This document shows, piece by piece, positions 18,493 through 27,719 of a DNA stretch of 64,000 nucleotides. The notes below the pieces were generated by a model, which was not told where the DNA came from, did not search any database, and saw only the letters and a program-made list of their open reading frames with translations. Position numbers and translations under genes: made by a program. The stretch comes from Chitinophaga barathri. GTDB lineage: Bacteria; Bacteroidota; Bacteroidia; Chitinophagales; Chitinophagaceae. Positions within the stretch are counted from its first letter, which is position 1. Every line of letters starts with the position of its first letter. Location of the stretch: the NCBI RefSeq assembly GCF_003807585.1, contig NZ_RMBX01000001.1, positions 1 through 64,000 of the forward strand. The letters are read 5' to 3'.

Positions 18493-19851
18493 ATGAACTA
18501 CTGCGAAAACATACTGGAAACGATAGGAAATACCCCATTGGTGAAGCTCCACCGCGTAAGCGCCGGGCTGCCCTGCCCCGTATTTGCAAAAGTGGAATTC
18601 TTTAACCCCGGCAACTCTATCAAAGACCGCATGGCCGTGCGTATGGTGGAAGAAGCCGAAAAACGCGGCCTGCTGAAACCCGGCGGCACCATCATCGAAG
18701 GCACCTCCGGCAACACCGGTATGGGCCTGGCATTGGCGGCCATCATCAAAGGTTATAAATGTATCTTTACCACTACCGATAAACAATCCAAGGAAAAGGT
18801 GGACATCCTTAAAGCCGTAGGCGCGGAAGTGATCGTATGCCCCACCAATGTGCTGCCTGAAGATCCCAAGTCCTACTACTCCGTAAGCCGCCGCCTGGCC
18901 ACTGAAATACCGGATTCTTTTTACGTAAATCAATACGACAACCTGGCCAACCGCGACGCGCATTATGAGCAGACCGGCCCCGAGATCTGGGAGCAGACGG
19001 ACGGTAAGATCACGCACCTGGTAGTGGCCACCGGCACCGGCGGCACCATCACCGGCACCGGCAAATTCCTCAAAGAAAAGAACCCGGATATACAGGTATG
19101 GGCCATAGACAGCTATGGCTCCCTGCTGAAGAAATTCTTCGATACCGGCGAACTGGATATGAACGAAGTGCATCCCTACATCACTGAAGGTATCGGGGAA
19201 GACTTTGTGCCGCAGAACTACGACATGAGCGTGATCGATCACTTTGAAAAAGTGACGGATAAAGACGGCGCCGTAATGGCCCGCCGCATCTCCAAAGAAG
19301 AAGGCATATTTGTGGGTTATTCCGCAGGCTCCGCCATGGCGGGGCTTCAGCAGCTGAAACACAAACTGAAACCAACGGACGTAGTGGTAGTGGTATTTCA
19401 CGATCATGGCAGCCGTTATGTAGCCAAGGTGTACAACGACCAGTGGATGATGGAACGCGGTTTCCTCGACGTAAAAACAGTGAAAGACGTGGTGAACAGC
19501 CGCCGCAACCTGCCGCTGGTGACCATCGCGCCGGAAGAAAAAGTGCATGAAGTGATCGCCAAAATGAAGAAGTTCGATATAGAACATCTCCCCGTGCTCA
19601 AAGACGGGCAGATCATAGGCGCTATTTCCGAAGGCGGGCTCTTCAGCAAACTGATAGACCAGCCCGAACTGAAAGAAGCTCCCGTGGAAAGCGTGATGCA
19701 TAAAGCGTTTCCAATCGTGGCGATGGATACGCCGATTGAAAAGCTGGCCGTGTACATCAACAAAGAGAACGGCGCCGTGCTCACGCAGGACGATACCGGC
19801 GCGCATCATATCGTCACGAAATACGACATCATCCAGGCGCTCGGCAATTAA
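18493..19851 (+). CDS. Cystathionine beta-synthase-type PLP enzyme with CBS pair
   Basis: A 452-residue fold-type II PLP enzyme. The PLP lysine is in 'NPGNSIKDRMAVRM', the substrate loop is 'EGTSGNTGMGLA', and phosphate binding is by 'VVATGTGGTITGTG'. The C-terminal third (from about residue 335) holds two CBS modules ('LPLVTIAPEEKVHEVIAKM' and 'PIVAMDTPIEKLAVYI'). This matches cystathionine beta-synthase or a CBS-regulated cysteine synthase; sequence alone does not decide. The ATG at 18493 is chosen at the start of homology. The BtuF-like gene follows after 9 bp. Confidence 0.88.
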   Translation: MNYCENILETIGNTPLVKLHRVSAGLPCPVFAKVEFFNPGNSIKDRMAVRMVEEAEKRGLLKPGGTIIEGTSGNTGMGLALAAIIKGYKCIFTTTDKQSKEKVDILKAVGAEVIVCPTNVLPEDPKSYYSVSRRLATEIPDSFYVNQYDNLANRDAHYEQTGPEIWEQTDGKITHLVVATGTGGTITGTGKFLKEKNPDIQVWAIDSYGSLLKKFFDTGELDMNEVHPYITEGIGEDFVPQNYDMSVIDHFEKVTDKDGAVMARRISKEEGIFVGYSAGSAMAGLQQLKHKLKPTDVVVVVFHDHGSRYVAKVYNDQWMMERGFLDVKTVKDVVNSRRNLPLVTIAPEEKVHEVIAKMKKFDIEHLPVLKDGQIIGAISEGGLFSKLIDQPELKEAPVESVMHKAFPIVAMDTPIEKLAVYINKENGAVLTQDDTGAHHIVTKYDIIQALGN

Positions 19852-19860
19852 ACCCATCAC

Positions 19861-20637
19861 ATGTTGTATACAGATCAGACCGGCCGCGTGGTGGACATCC
19901 CTTCGCCGCCGCAGCGTATCGTATCGCTGGTGCCTTCGCAAACGGAGCTGCTGTACGACCTGGGCGCGGATGTCGTGGGCATCACAAAATTCTGCATTCA
20001 CCCGGAAGAATGGTTCCGAACCAAAACCCGCGTGGGCGGCACCAAACAGGTGAAACCCGAAGTGATCGCGGCGCTGCGGCCGGACCTGATCATTGCCAAT
20101 AAAGAAGAAAACGAAAAAGACCAGGTGGAAGCCCTGGCAAAAGATTACCCCGTATGGGTAAGCGATATCCACACACTGGATGATGCGCTGGATATGATCA
20201 CTTCACTGGGCGACATCCTTTCAAAACGCCATGCCGCGCAGCATCTCACACAAAATATCCGGGACCGTTTTGATCTCGTTCAACCGCTTCAAACCGCCAT
20301 ACCCACCGCTTATTTTATCTGGCGCGATCCATGGATGGTAGCAGGGGGCGATACATTCATACATGAAATGCTGCGCGCCTGCGGCTTAAGAAACGTGTTC
20401 GCGGATATCCCCCGTTATCCTTCCGTTACCCTTCCCCAACTGGCAGCCAGTGCGTGTAAGCTGGTATTGTTGTCCAGCGAGCCTTATCCTTTCAAAGAAA
20501 AACATATCGAAGAGATCAGGGCCTACCTCCCGGATGCGGATATTTTACTGGTGGACGGTGAGATGTTCTCCTGGTATGGCAGCAGGCTGCTGCATACGCC
20601 CGCTTATTTCAACGACCTGCTGAAAACATTATGCTGA
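19861..20637 (+). CDS. BtuF-like helical-backbone metal receptor without signal peptide
   Basis: A 258-residue protein with the fold of periplasmic cobalamin/siderophore-binding proteins: 'PQRIVSLVPSQTELLYDLGA', 'VGGTKQVKPEVIAALRPDLIIA' and 'DPWMVAGGDTFIHEML'. It starts directly with the first domain and has no signal peptide or lipobox, so it would stay in the cytoplasm unless the start is misjudged; the upstream 9 bp to the CBS gene leave no room for one. No permease or ATPase is adjacent. Ligand unknown. Confidence 0.75.
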   Translation: MLYTDQTGRVVDIPSPPQRIVSLVPSQTELLYDLGADVVGITKFCIHPEEWFRTKTRVGGTKQVKPEVIAALRPDLIIANKEENEKDQVEALAKDYPVWVSDIHTLDDALDMITSLGDILSKRHAAQHLTQNIRDRFDLVQPLQTAIPTAYFIWRDPWMVAGGDTFIHEMLRACGLRNVFADIPRYPSVTLPQLAASACKLVLLSSEPYPFKEKHIEEIRAYLPDADILLVDGEMFSWYGSRLLHTPAYFNDLLKTLC

Positions 20638-20808
20638 TAGCGCTGCAAAAAGCCTTTCATTGCAAGGAACAATCCCATCATTGCGAGCTTTTTTTCTTTC
20701 CCGAGGCAACCCACGCAAATCATCTCCCGTAATCTTCCTGAAAAACCGTTTTTACAAGCCGTTAAAACGAATCTGATAAACAACCAACAACCTTAAACCA
20801 TCTCAATT

Positions 20809-21258
20809 ATGGAAAGAAGAGAATTTTTGTCCAATATGGGCATCACCCTTGCTATTGTCTGTACCGGCGGTTTGGCGGCCTGCGGCGGGAAAGGCGACGA
20901 CCCGACGCCTGATCCTCCGGGTAATCCCCCCGGCAATCCTCCCGGAAACAATGCAAAACTTACGGTAGACCTCGCCACCCAGCTCACCGCTGTGGGCAGC
21001 TCCATCATCAGCGGCGGCGTAGTGCTCATCAGGCTGGCCGCTTCCAATGTGCCCGCGTCATTCTCCGCGGTAACCAGCACCTGCACACACATGGGCTGTA
21101 CCTTATCCGGCGTGAACGGCGGCATCATCGAATGCGGCAGCTCCTGCGGCCACGGCAGCAAATTTAATTCGGACGGCTCTGTGAATATGGGCCCTGCAAC
21201 CGCGGCACTCACAAAATATACCGTTGAGATCAGCGGTAATACCCTTACCGTGAAATAA
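20809..21258 (+). CDS. Rieske-type lipoprotein with altered box II
   Basis: A 149-residue exported protein. The N-terminus has 'MERREFLSNMG' and a lipobox-like 'GGLAAC' (a twin-Arg-like start), then a Pro/Gly linker with PPGN repeats. The Rieske domain has box I 'CTHMGC' (Cys92, His94, Cys97). Box II reads 'CGSSCGHGSKFN' (Cys109, Cys113, His115), whereas canonical Rieske proteins have C-x-x-H (CPCHGS). The Cys expected three residues before His115 is Ser112. Cluster binding may be altered or lost. Likely a periplasmic electron carrier or a relic of one. Confidence 0.7.
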   Translation: MERREFLSNMGITLAIVCTGGLAACGGKGDDPTPDPPGNPPGNPPGNNAKLTVDLATQLTAVGSSIISGGVVLIRLAASNVPASFSAVTSTCTHMGCTLSGVNGGIIECGSSCGHGSKFNSDGSVNMGPATAALTKYTVEISGNTLTVK

Positions 21259-21323
21259 CGGCCGTTATCGCGGTGACGGATGGTATCACCCGAAATCCCG
21301 CGCCGTGAAAAATTTATCTTACA

Positions 21324-21352
21324 AAGGGCTGGCCCGCAACGGCCGGCCCTTT
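21324..21352 (+). terminator. Probable terminator after Rieske gene
   Basis: AAAGGGCTGGCC, a CGCAAC loop, then GGCCGGCCCTTT: a stem with one G-T wobble followed by TTTCC. The T-run is weak. Confidence 0.5.
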
Positions 21353-21452
21353 CCATGCTCTGTAATACCAATGTCATTTATCCGGATAGTTCGGTCTGCT
21401 AACGGAATGGAATACACTACATTTACTGTATAACCAGAAAAACCAGATCTAT

Positions 21453-22802
21453 ATGTCCACGAGCAGCTACTCTATTGTTCTGGCAGCCATTTTATTTGGC
21501 GCTGCCTGTAAAAAGTCGTCATCACCCGCCATCATTCCTGAAGAAGAAAAACCCAAACCTGTCGTAGTAACAGCAGTCACCGCAAGAGCGGACAGCCTGG
21601 TACAGGTTACTGAAACATTTTCAGGCACGGCCGAGGCAAACCGGCTGGGGCAGAGTTTTCCCGCATCTGATTTTACGCCCACGGGCTTTTACCTCCCGCC
21701 TAACATCCCGCTGAAAGTGAACGTGGAGCAGGTGTCCGGCGGCAAATTGCCTATCCTGCTGGTAGGCACCTATTCCCGCTATAAGAACAAATGGAACCCG
21801 CAGGAAGTACAGCTGAAAAGCGGTGAAAACACCATCACCGATCCGCTGGGAGGTTTGCTGTACCTGCGTTTCACCGCTACCACACCGGGTAATTCCAGCG
21901 CAAAGGTGCGGTTCGTGAGCGGCCAGAAACCCGTACCTTATTATCAACTGGGCAAAACCACGCATACAGACTGGATGGAGGCCCTCAAAACCATGACGGA
22001 CGTACCGGACGTACAGCTGGTGAGCAACCGCACCATCATGGTAGCTTCCCGGGCAAACGCCGTCGCCTACCAGGTGGAAGACCAGGACGCCGTGCTGCGC
22101 CTTGCAGACCGTGTGATCAACATCGAAGATTCCATCAGCGGGCTGGATGGTACTTCCCCGGCGGAAAACGTGAATGTCCACAAATACCTCATGACGGAGA
22201 CGGACAACTCCGATTACTATATGGTGGCCACCTGGTACCGCACCGCATATTACCAGAATACACTGGCGGCCGTGCTCACCCAGAACGGGCTTGGCAAAGA
22301 CGGCTGGGGGCCCTGGCATGAGCTGGGCCATATGCACCAGCAGGGCGCCTGGACATGGGGAGCGCTGGGAGAAGTGACCGTAAATGTTTATTCCCTGGCC
22401 GTGGAACGCAAGTTTGGCATCACGCCTTCCCGCCTGAAAAAGGACAATGTATGGCCCAAAGTAGATACCTATTTCGCCAAACCGGACGCGGACAAGGACT
22501 TTAACGGGGACGGAACAGACGTATGGGTGCGCCTTTGTATGTTCCACCAGCTATGGATGGCTTACGGCGATGCGTTTTACCACCGGCTGCACAAGGCGGC
22601 AAGGCAGGAAAAACCTTCACTGGCGGACGATGCGGCCAAAATGAAATGGTTTATGCTGAAGGCCTGCACCATCAGCGGGCATAACCTCAGCGTATTTTTC
22701 CGCAAGTGGGGTATGAAGCCCGATGAAAGCGCTTACACAGCCATAGCCGCGCTGAACCTGCCTGCGCCCGCCACGGAGCCGTCAACTTTGCGGGAAAACT
22801 AA
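21453..22802 (+). CDS. M60-like zinc metallopeptidase lipoprotein
   Basis: A 449-residue surface lipoprotein ('LFGAACKKSSS'). The N-terminal third is a beta-rich domain typical of M60-like proteins, followed by a gluzincin core with HELGH (His289 to His293) in 'GPWHELGHMHQQGAWTWGALGEVTVNVYSL', the M60 signature with its downstream Glu. Enhancin and SslE-type members cleave mucin-like O-glycoproteins, so a role in glycoprotein digestion is inferred. It stands alone between the Rieske gene and the aldolase. Confidence 0.85.
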   Translation: MSTSSYSIVLAAILFGAACKKSSSPAIIPEEEKPKPVVVTAVTARADSLVQVTETFSGTAEANRLGQSFPASDFTPTGFYLPPNIPLKVNVEQVSGGKLPILLVGTYSRYKNKWNPQEVQLKSGENTITDPLGGLLYLRFTATTPGNSSAKVRFVSGQKPVPYYQLGKTTHTDWMEALKTMTDVPDVQLVSNRTIMVASRANAVAYQVEDQDAVLRLADRVINIEDSISGLDGTSPAENVNVHKYLMTETDNSDYYMVATWYRTAYYQNTLAAVLTQNGLGKDGWGPWHELGHMHQQGAWTWGALGEVTVNVYSLAVERKFGITPSRLKKDNVWPKVDTYFAKPDADKDFNGDGTDVWVRLCMFHQLWMAYGDAFYHRLHKAARQEKPSLADDAAKMKWFMLKACTISGHNLSVFFRKWGMKPDESAYTAIAALNLPAPATEPSTLREN

Positions 22803-22815
22803 AAATTGAATTGCC

Positions 22816-22823
22816 TATATTTG
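22816..22823 (+). promoter_or_regulatory. TAnnTTTG -7 element for aldolase gene
   Basis: TATATTTG matches the Bacteroidota -7 consensus and lies 35 bp upstream of the aldolase ATG. I do not see a well-spaced -33 TTTG element. Confidence 0.4.
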
Positions 22824-22857
22824 CTTTCCTTTAAAAAAATAAAACATATCATCGTCT

Positions 22858-23925
22858 ATGGGAAAGTACAAAGCCGGCGTATTATTCGGCGAAGAGCTGG
22901 AAGCGCTCTACAATGATGCCAAACAGAATGAATTTGCCATGCCCGCAGTGAACGTAGTGGGTACAAACTCCGTGAACGCGGTACTGGAAACAGCCGCCAA
23001 GGTAAATTCCCCGGTAATCATCCAGTTTTCTAACGGCGGTGCGCAGTTCTTTGCCGGTAAAGGTATGCCGAACGACAAGCTGCAGGCCAACATTTCCGGC
23101 GGTATCTCCGGTGCTAAACACGTGCATGAAGTAGCCAAATATTATGGCGTGCCCGTTGTATTGCATACGGACCACGCAGCTAAAAAATGGCTGCCCTGGA
23201 TCGACGGTCTGCTGGACGCGGGTGAAAAATTCAAAAAAGAAACCGGCCAGCCCCTTTACAGCTCCCACATGCTGGACCTCTCCGAAGAGCCTATCCATGA
23301 GAATATCGAGACATCCAAAAAATACTTCGAAAGAATGAACAAGCTGGGTATGTCCATCGAGATCGAACTGGGCGTTACCGGCGGTGAGGAAGACGGTGTG
23401 GACAATTCCGGCGTGGAAAACTCCCTGCTGTACACCCAGCCCGAAGACGTGGCTTACGCTTACGAAACCCTGTCACAGGTAGGCCCCCGCTTTACCGTGG
23501 CCGCGGCTTTTGGTAACGTACATGGCGTATACAGCCCGGGCAACGTGGAATTGCGCCCTGAAATCCTGAGAAACAGCCAGGAATATATAGAGAAAAAGCA
23601 CAGTACGGCTAAAAAGCCCGTTTATTATGTGTTCCACGGCGGCTCCGGCTCCCCGAAACAACAGATCAACGAGACACTGGGCTATGGCGTGATCAAAATG
23701 AACATCGACACCGATATGCAATGGGCGTTCTGGGAAGGCATCCTGGGCTATTACAAAGCCAAGGAAGCATACCTGCAGGCTCAGCTGGGCAACCCCGATG
23801 GGGCGGATAAACCCAACAAAAAATACTACGATCCCCGCGTATGGCTGCGCAAAGCCGAAGAAACCTTCGTATCGCGCCTGGAAGAAGCGTTCACCGACCT
23901 GAACTGCATCAACCGCAACGCTTAA
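22858..23925 (+). CDS. fbaA: Class II fructose-bisphosphate aldolase
   Basis: A 355-residue zinc-dependent aldolase for fructose-1,6-bisphosphate in glycolysis and gluconeogenesis. Visible features are 'FAMPAVNVVGTNSVNAVLE', the metal His and Asp in 'VLHTDHAAKKWLPW', 'NVHGVYSPGNVEL', 'VFHGGSGSPKQQI' and 'KMNIDTDMQWAFW'. Length and motifs fit the E. coli FbaA type. A terminator follows, so it is transcribed on its own. Confidence 0.95.
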   Translation: MGKYKAGVLFGEELEALYNDAKQNEFAMPAVNVVGTNSVNAVLETAAKVNSPVIIQFSNGGAQFFAGKGMPNDKLQANISGGISGAKHVHEVAKYYGVPVVLHTDHAAKKWLPWIDGLLDAGEKFKKETGQPLYSSHMLDLSEEPIHENIETSKKYFERMNKLGMSIEIELGVTGGEEDGVDNSGVENSLLYTQPEDVAYAYETLSQVGPRFTVAAAFGNVHGVYSPGNVELRPEILRNSQEYIEKKHSTAKKPVYYVFHGGSGSPKQQINETLGYGVIKMNIDTDMQWAFWEGILGYYKAKEAYLQAQLGNPDGADKPNKKYYDPRVWLRKAEETFVSRLEEAFTDLNCINRNA

Positions 23926-23942
23926 TCGTCAGAAATAAGTGC

Positions 23943-23974
23943 AAAAAGGCCTCCGGATCACCCGGGGGCCTTTT
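23943..23974 (+). terminator. Rho-independent terminator after aldolase
   Basis: AAAAGGCCTCCGG / CCGGGGGCCTTTT stem with a short loop and a T-run. Confidence 0.8.
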
Positions 23975-24050
23975 GATTTAGCGAAAAATTTAATTTTATC
24001 GTATCTTGCACCACTATTCTTTAATCTAATTATTTAGTACAACATTCAGT

Positions 24051-24896
24051 ATGAGCTGGTTTAAGCGAATCAAACAGGGTATATCAACCACTACCAGTGA
24101 AAAGAAAGAAGCGCCGGATGGTTTATGGCACAAATGCCCGAATTGCAAGAAAACGACCACTATGAAAGACCTGAAAGCGAATTTGTACGTATGCGACAAA
24201 TGTAACTTTCATAACCGTATCAATTCACCCGAGTATTTCGAGATCATCTTTGACGATAACGCCTTTGAAGAACTTTTCAGCAATATCTATCCAAAGGACC
24301 AGCTGGGCTTTAGCGACCTGAAACCTTACGGTGCCAGGCTGAAGGAAGCACAGGCGAAATCAGGCCTCTCCGACGCAATGCGCGTTGGCACCGGCCAGGT
24401 GAACGGGAACGGGCTTGTAGTGGCCTGTATGGACTTCAACTTCATCGGCGGCTCCATGGGCTCCGTTGTAGGTGAAAAGATTGCCCGCAGCATAGATTAT
24501 TGCATTGCGAACAAACTGCCCCTGATGATCATTTCCAAATCAGGCGGCGCCCGTATGATGGAAAGTGCATTTTCACTGATGCAGATGGCTAAAACATCCG
24601 CCAAGCTCACACAGCTGGCAGCTGCCCGCCTCCCCTACATTTCCCTGATGACAGACCCCACCACCGGCGGCGTTACCGCGTCTTACGCCATGCTGGGAGA
24701 CATCAACACGGCAGAGCCCGGCGCCCTCATCGGCTTCGCCGGCCCCCGCGTGATCAAGGAAACGATTAAAAAAGACCTCCCCGAAGGCTTCCAGAGCGCA
24801 GAATTCCTGCTGGACAAAGGCTTCCTGGATTTTATCACCGACCGTAAAGAACTCAAGAACAAACTGAGCACCCTGCTGGTGCTCTTCAAGCAATAA
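24051..24896 (+). CDS. accD: Acetyl-CoA carboxylase carboxyltransferase subunit beta
   Basis: A 281-residue subunit of acetyl-CoA carboxylase for fatty acid synthesis. The N-terminal zinc ribbon has two CxxC pairs ('CPNCKKT' and 'CDKCNFH'), followed by the carboxyltransferase core with '[14 protein letters not shown]', '[21 protein letters not shown]' and '[32 protein letters not shown]'. Normal length. smpB follows after 48 bp on the same strand; a GGCCGGCC stem lies between them without a T-run. Confidence 0.95.
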   Translation: MSWFKRIKQGISTTTSEKKEAPDGLWHKCPNCKKTTTMKDLKANLYVCDKCNFHNRINSPEYFEIIFDDNAFEELFSNIYPKDQLGFSDLKPYGARLKEAQAKSGLSDAMRVGTGQVNGNGLVVACMDFNFIGGSMGSVVGEKIARSIDYCIANKLPLMIISKSGGARMMESAFSLMQMAKTSAKLTQLAAARLPYISLMTDPTTGGVTASYAMLGDINTAEPGALIGFAGPRVIKETIKKDLPEGFQSAEFLLDKGFLDFITDRKELKNKLSTLLVLFKQ

Positions 24897-24944
24897 TAAC
24901 CCTGGGCCGGCCCTGTAACACTGCATGGCCGGCCTTCCCACATC

Positions 24945-25385
24945 ATGGCAGAATTAAAGAACAGATCGGCTTATTTCGAATTTGCGATAGAAGATAAATA
25001 TATCGCCGGACTGGTATTGACAGGCACCGAGATCAAATCCATCCGCGAAGGAAGGGTGAGCTTCAACGACAGCTTCTGTTACTTTTCCAAAGGAGAGCTT
25101 TATGTAAAAAGCCTTCACATCGCCGAATACTCCCACGGCACCTATGCGAACCACGACCCCATGCGTGAACGTAAACTCCTGCTGCAGAAAAAAGAGCTGA
25201 AGAAAATGGAAAAGCGGATGCAGGAACGGGGTTATACCATCGTACCCCTTCGTATATTCATGACGGAAAAAGGCATCGCCAAAATGGAGATCGGCCTGGG
25301 TAAAGGTAAAAAACTGCACGACAAGAGGGACTCCATCAAAGCCCGTGAAGTGGACCGTGAGCTGCGCCGGAACTATAAGATCTGA
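24945..25385 (+). CDS. smpB: SsrA-binding protein SmpB
   Basis: A 146-residue tmRNA-binding protein required for trans-translation. The sequence holds 'FEFAIEDKYIAGLVLTGTEIKSIREGRVSF', 'HIAEYSHGTYANHDPMRERKLLL', 'YTIVPLRIFMTEKGIAKMEIGLGKGKKLHDKRD' and a basic C-terminal tail, all typical. The tmRNA gene (ssrA) is not seen in the window. Confidence 0.95.
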   Translation: MAELKNRSAYFEFAIEDKYIAGLVLTGTEIKSIREGRVSFNDSFCYFSKGELYVKSLHIAEYSHGTYANHDPMRERKLLLQKKELKKMEKRMQERGYTIVPLRIFMTEKGIAKMEIGLGKGKKLHDKRDSIKAREVDRELRRNYKI

Positions 25386-25581
25386 CCGGTGCCCATCCCT
25401 TCCCAGACGCAGCATACCGGGGAATGCAGGTATACCGGTAAATCAAACCGCCGCTTCCATCCGCAATAAATTAACCCCGCGGGTTTCGCGCTTTGTTAAA
25501 ACCTTCTTAAATTCCGGCTTGTTATACGTATAAATTTTTCTGGCGTACCATTTGCCTGTAGAAACCTGTAAACACAGCTAT

Positions 25582-26727
25582 ATGAACAAATATCTCCGTT
25601 ACCTATCCCTCGCAGTGCTGGCTGTCATGTTATTTTCGTGCAAATCAGGTGAAAAATTATATAACCAGGGCCGTTATGACGATGCAGTAAAAGCATTCGT
25701 CAAAAAGCTCCAGCGCCGCCCCTCGGACGCTACTTCCCTCAGCCTTCTGCCACAGGCATACAACGCCGCCATGGAATTCCATGAAGGCCGCGCCAAACAG
25801 GCCCTCGCCTCCAACAACGACCTGAAATGGGAAAGCGTGAAGAACGAATACCGTTCCATGCAGAACCTCTACAACATCATCCGCTCCGCTCCCGCCGCCA
25901 ATGCCGTCGTGAAACCAAAGGACTATTCCTCCGCCATCACCGGCGCGCTGGAGAACGCAGCCGAAGCCCGCTATGAACGTGGTGTGCAACTACTGGAGCG
26001 TGGCGACAAACAAAGCGCCCGCCAGGCTTTCGAGGAATTTGACGCCGCCCTTCGCCTGACGCCCAACTATAAAAACGCCAAAGAGCTCCGCGACGAAGCC
26101 TATGCCATAGGCCTTGTAAACGTGATGGTCAGCGAAATAGAGGTGCGCAGCCCCTATTACCAATTCACTGCGGACCAGTTCCGCGACGCATTGGTACGTA
26201 ACCTGCAAACCCGCAATATCAACACTTTCGTGAAATTCTACGACTCCCGGATGGTGCGCGGCGACAGCAAATTCCGCCCGGACCAGTATATGGAAATGCG
26301 TTTTATGGACTTTATAGTCGGTCAGACCTATGTGGACCGTTACTCCCGCGACGTATCCAAAGTGATATCGGTGCCGGGCAGTAAAAAAGACAGCACCGGC
26401 AAGGCTATTATGGTAGACATCACCGTAAAAGCCACCGTGTTTGTCACCACCAAAACCGTTGCCTCCAACGGCGTGCTGGACTACCGCATCACAGACGTGG
26501 ATAATAACCGCGTATTACGGCAGGACCGGGTACCCGGCTCCTTTACCTGGCGCAACCAGTTTGGCACTTACCGGGGGGACGAAAGGGCCCTTAGCGAAGA
26601 AGACAGGAGGCTGATGGGCGGCCGCGATATACCTCCCCCGCCCCCGCAGGACCTGTTCATGGAGCTGACGCGCCCCATCTACGACCGGCTGGCCAGCGAC
26701 CTGCAGTCGTTTTACAACCAGTATTAA
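25582..26727 (+). CDS. TPR-containing lipoprotein
   Basis: A 381-residue lipoprotein with a signal and lipobox ('LAVMLFSCKSG'). The first half has tetratricopeptide-like repeats ('LYNQGRYDDAVKAFVKKLQRRPSDA' and 'GVQLLERGDKQSARQAFEEFDAALRLTPNYKNA'). The second half is beta-rich ('VSKVISVPG', 'VDITVKATVFVTT', 'DYRITDVDNNRVL'). Predicted to be an envelope scaffold; no enzymatic motif. ATG at 25582 is chosen because it gives a proper signal peptide. Confidence 0.75.
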   Translation: MNKYLRYLSLAVLAVMLFSCKSGEKLYNQGRYDDAVKAFVKKLQRRPSDATSLSLLPQAYNAAMEFHEGRAKQALASNNDLKWESVKNEYRSMQNLYNIIRSAPAANAVVKPKDYSSAITGALENAAEARYERGVQLLERGDKQSARQAFEEFDAALRLTPNYKNAKELRDEAYAIGLVNVMVSEIEVRSPYYQFTADQFRDALVRNLQTRNINTFVKFYDSRMVRGDSKFRPDQYMEMRFMDFIVGQTYVDRYSRDVSKVISVPGSKKDSTGKAIMVDITVKATVFVTTKTVASNGVLDYRITDVDNNRVLRQDRVPGSFTWRNQFGTYRGDERALSEEDRRLMGGRDIPPPPPQDLFMELTRPIYDRLASDLQSFYNQY

Positions 26728-26767
26728 CCTTTTTCCGGCAAGTTTGTTATACATCAAAACCCATGAC

Positions 26768-27196
26768 ATGAAAAGAATCCTGATACTATGCCTTGCTGTG
26801 GCGGGCGTAGCCTACCTGGCCGCCTGCTCTGCCAACAAGACCAGCGGCACCAACAATGAGGCCGACCTGTACAAAACCTGGAGACTGGTGGAAGTGAACG
26901 GGGAAACGATAGATACCACGGGCATCCCCAAACCGCTTGAATTCACCTTTGAAAAAGCGGACAGCCAGTTCAGCGGCTCCGCGGGCTGTAACAGGATCTT
27001 CGGCAAGTTCAGCCTTACCGCTCCGGACAACATCAGTTTCCCGGGCCTGGCAGCCACGAGGATGGCCTGCCCGGACATGAGCATAGAAAACAAGTTCCTC
27101 GAAGCAAGCAACAAGGTGAACAAATGGTCCGTGCGCCAGGGCATGCTGGTACTGAGCCAGGGAGAAACCGCCCTGCTGCGTTTCAAAGCGAAATAA
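26768..27196 (+). CDS. META domain lipoprotein
   Basis: A 142-residue lipoprotein (lipobox 'AYLAACSAN') with a single META (HslJ-like) domain: 'TWRLVEVNGETI', 'FSGSAGCNRIFGKFSL', 'LAATRMACPD' and 'ENKFLEASNKVNKW'. META proteins are envelope proteins linked to heat or antibiotic stress; the molecular role is unclear. ATG at 26768 begins the signal peptide. It follows the TPR lipoprotein by 40 bp, so the two may share a transcript, which ends at the terminator at 27219. Confidence 0.85.
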   Translation: MKRILILCLAVAGVAYLAACSANKTSGTNNEADLYKTWRLVEVNGETIDTTGIPKPLEFTFEKADSQFSGSAGCNRIFGKFSLTAPDNISFPGLAATRMACPDMSIENKFLEASNKVNKWSVRQGMLVLSQGETALLRFKAK

Positions 27197-27218
27197 AAGG
27201 AAGCTTAGATATTGTAAA

Positions 27219-27253
27219 GCGGCTGCTCTTGATGGAGACAGCCGCTTTTTTAT
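27219..27253 (+). terminator. Rho-independent terminator after META gene
   Basis: AGCGGCTG (27219-27226) / CAGCCGCT (27240-27247), followed by six Ts. Confidence 0.85.
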
Positions 27254-27341
27254 AGGGTGAGTAAAGTAAAATTCTAACTTGATCTGTCTAGTTTCATCAT
27301 GGTTTAAATTCAAAGCCCTACTAACTGGAACTATAAATCCA

Positions 27342-27686
27342 CTATCTTGGTGGCGTGATATTATCCGAAAATGGCCCCATAACCTTTTCAATACTTGCCC
27401 ATACAATATAATAGTTCCAAGTTTCGCCATCTCTCGAGCATGCCACAAGATATTCGCCGCTGGATTCCTTACTCTCCCGAATATAAAATTCACCACAATC
27501 CCTATTGTTATTCTTCACGAAAGCCCTCGCTACACCAATTGGAGCTTCACTTGAAGAACTCCAATTCTTAACGTATTTGTCATCCGTAGGTACGTTTCCA
27601 GTATCCTCACAGCCGTCAGAGCTGAGATACCCCCATACTAATACTATCACAACGAGAGCCATAACTATCTTCAAGAACTTATTCAT
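27342..27686 (-). CDS. Small membrane-anchored protein, unknown
   Basis: A 114-residue protein with a hydrophobic N-terminus (KIVMALVVIVLVWGYL), then a polar domain with four Cys (in 'GCEDTG', 'DCGEFYIRES', 'VACSRDGETW'). I do not recognise a family. It lies 33 bp downstream of the C39 ABC exporter on the same strand and is more AT-rich than its flanks. It could be an accessory or immunity factor of that exporter, but nothing shows this. It has no double-Gly leader. Confidence 0.55.
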   Translation of the reverse strand: MNKFLKIVMALVVIVLVWGYLSSDGCEDTGNVPTDDKYVKNWSSSSEAPIGVARAFVKNNNRDCGEFYIRESKESSGEYLVACSRDGETWNYYIVWASIEKVMGPFSDNITPPR

Positions 27687-27719
27687 ATATCAAATTTAAA
27701 GATGGCATGACGTATTTTT

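Noticed and set aside
18451..20172. A 573-codon open frame on the minus strand
   Set aside because: It lies opposite the CBS-type and BtuF-like genes and reads as low-complexity His/Phe-rich sequence typical of a shadow frame.
20655..20745. Possible third copy of the palindromic repeat
   Set aside because: CATCATTGCGAG resembles the outer arm, but the inner arms do not match and no inverted partner is present.
24905..24934. GGCCGGCC stem between accD and smpB
   Set aside because: There is no T-run and smpB follows at once, so termination is unlikely.
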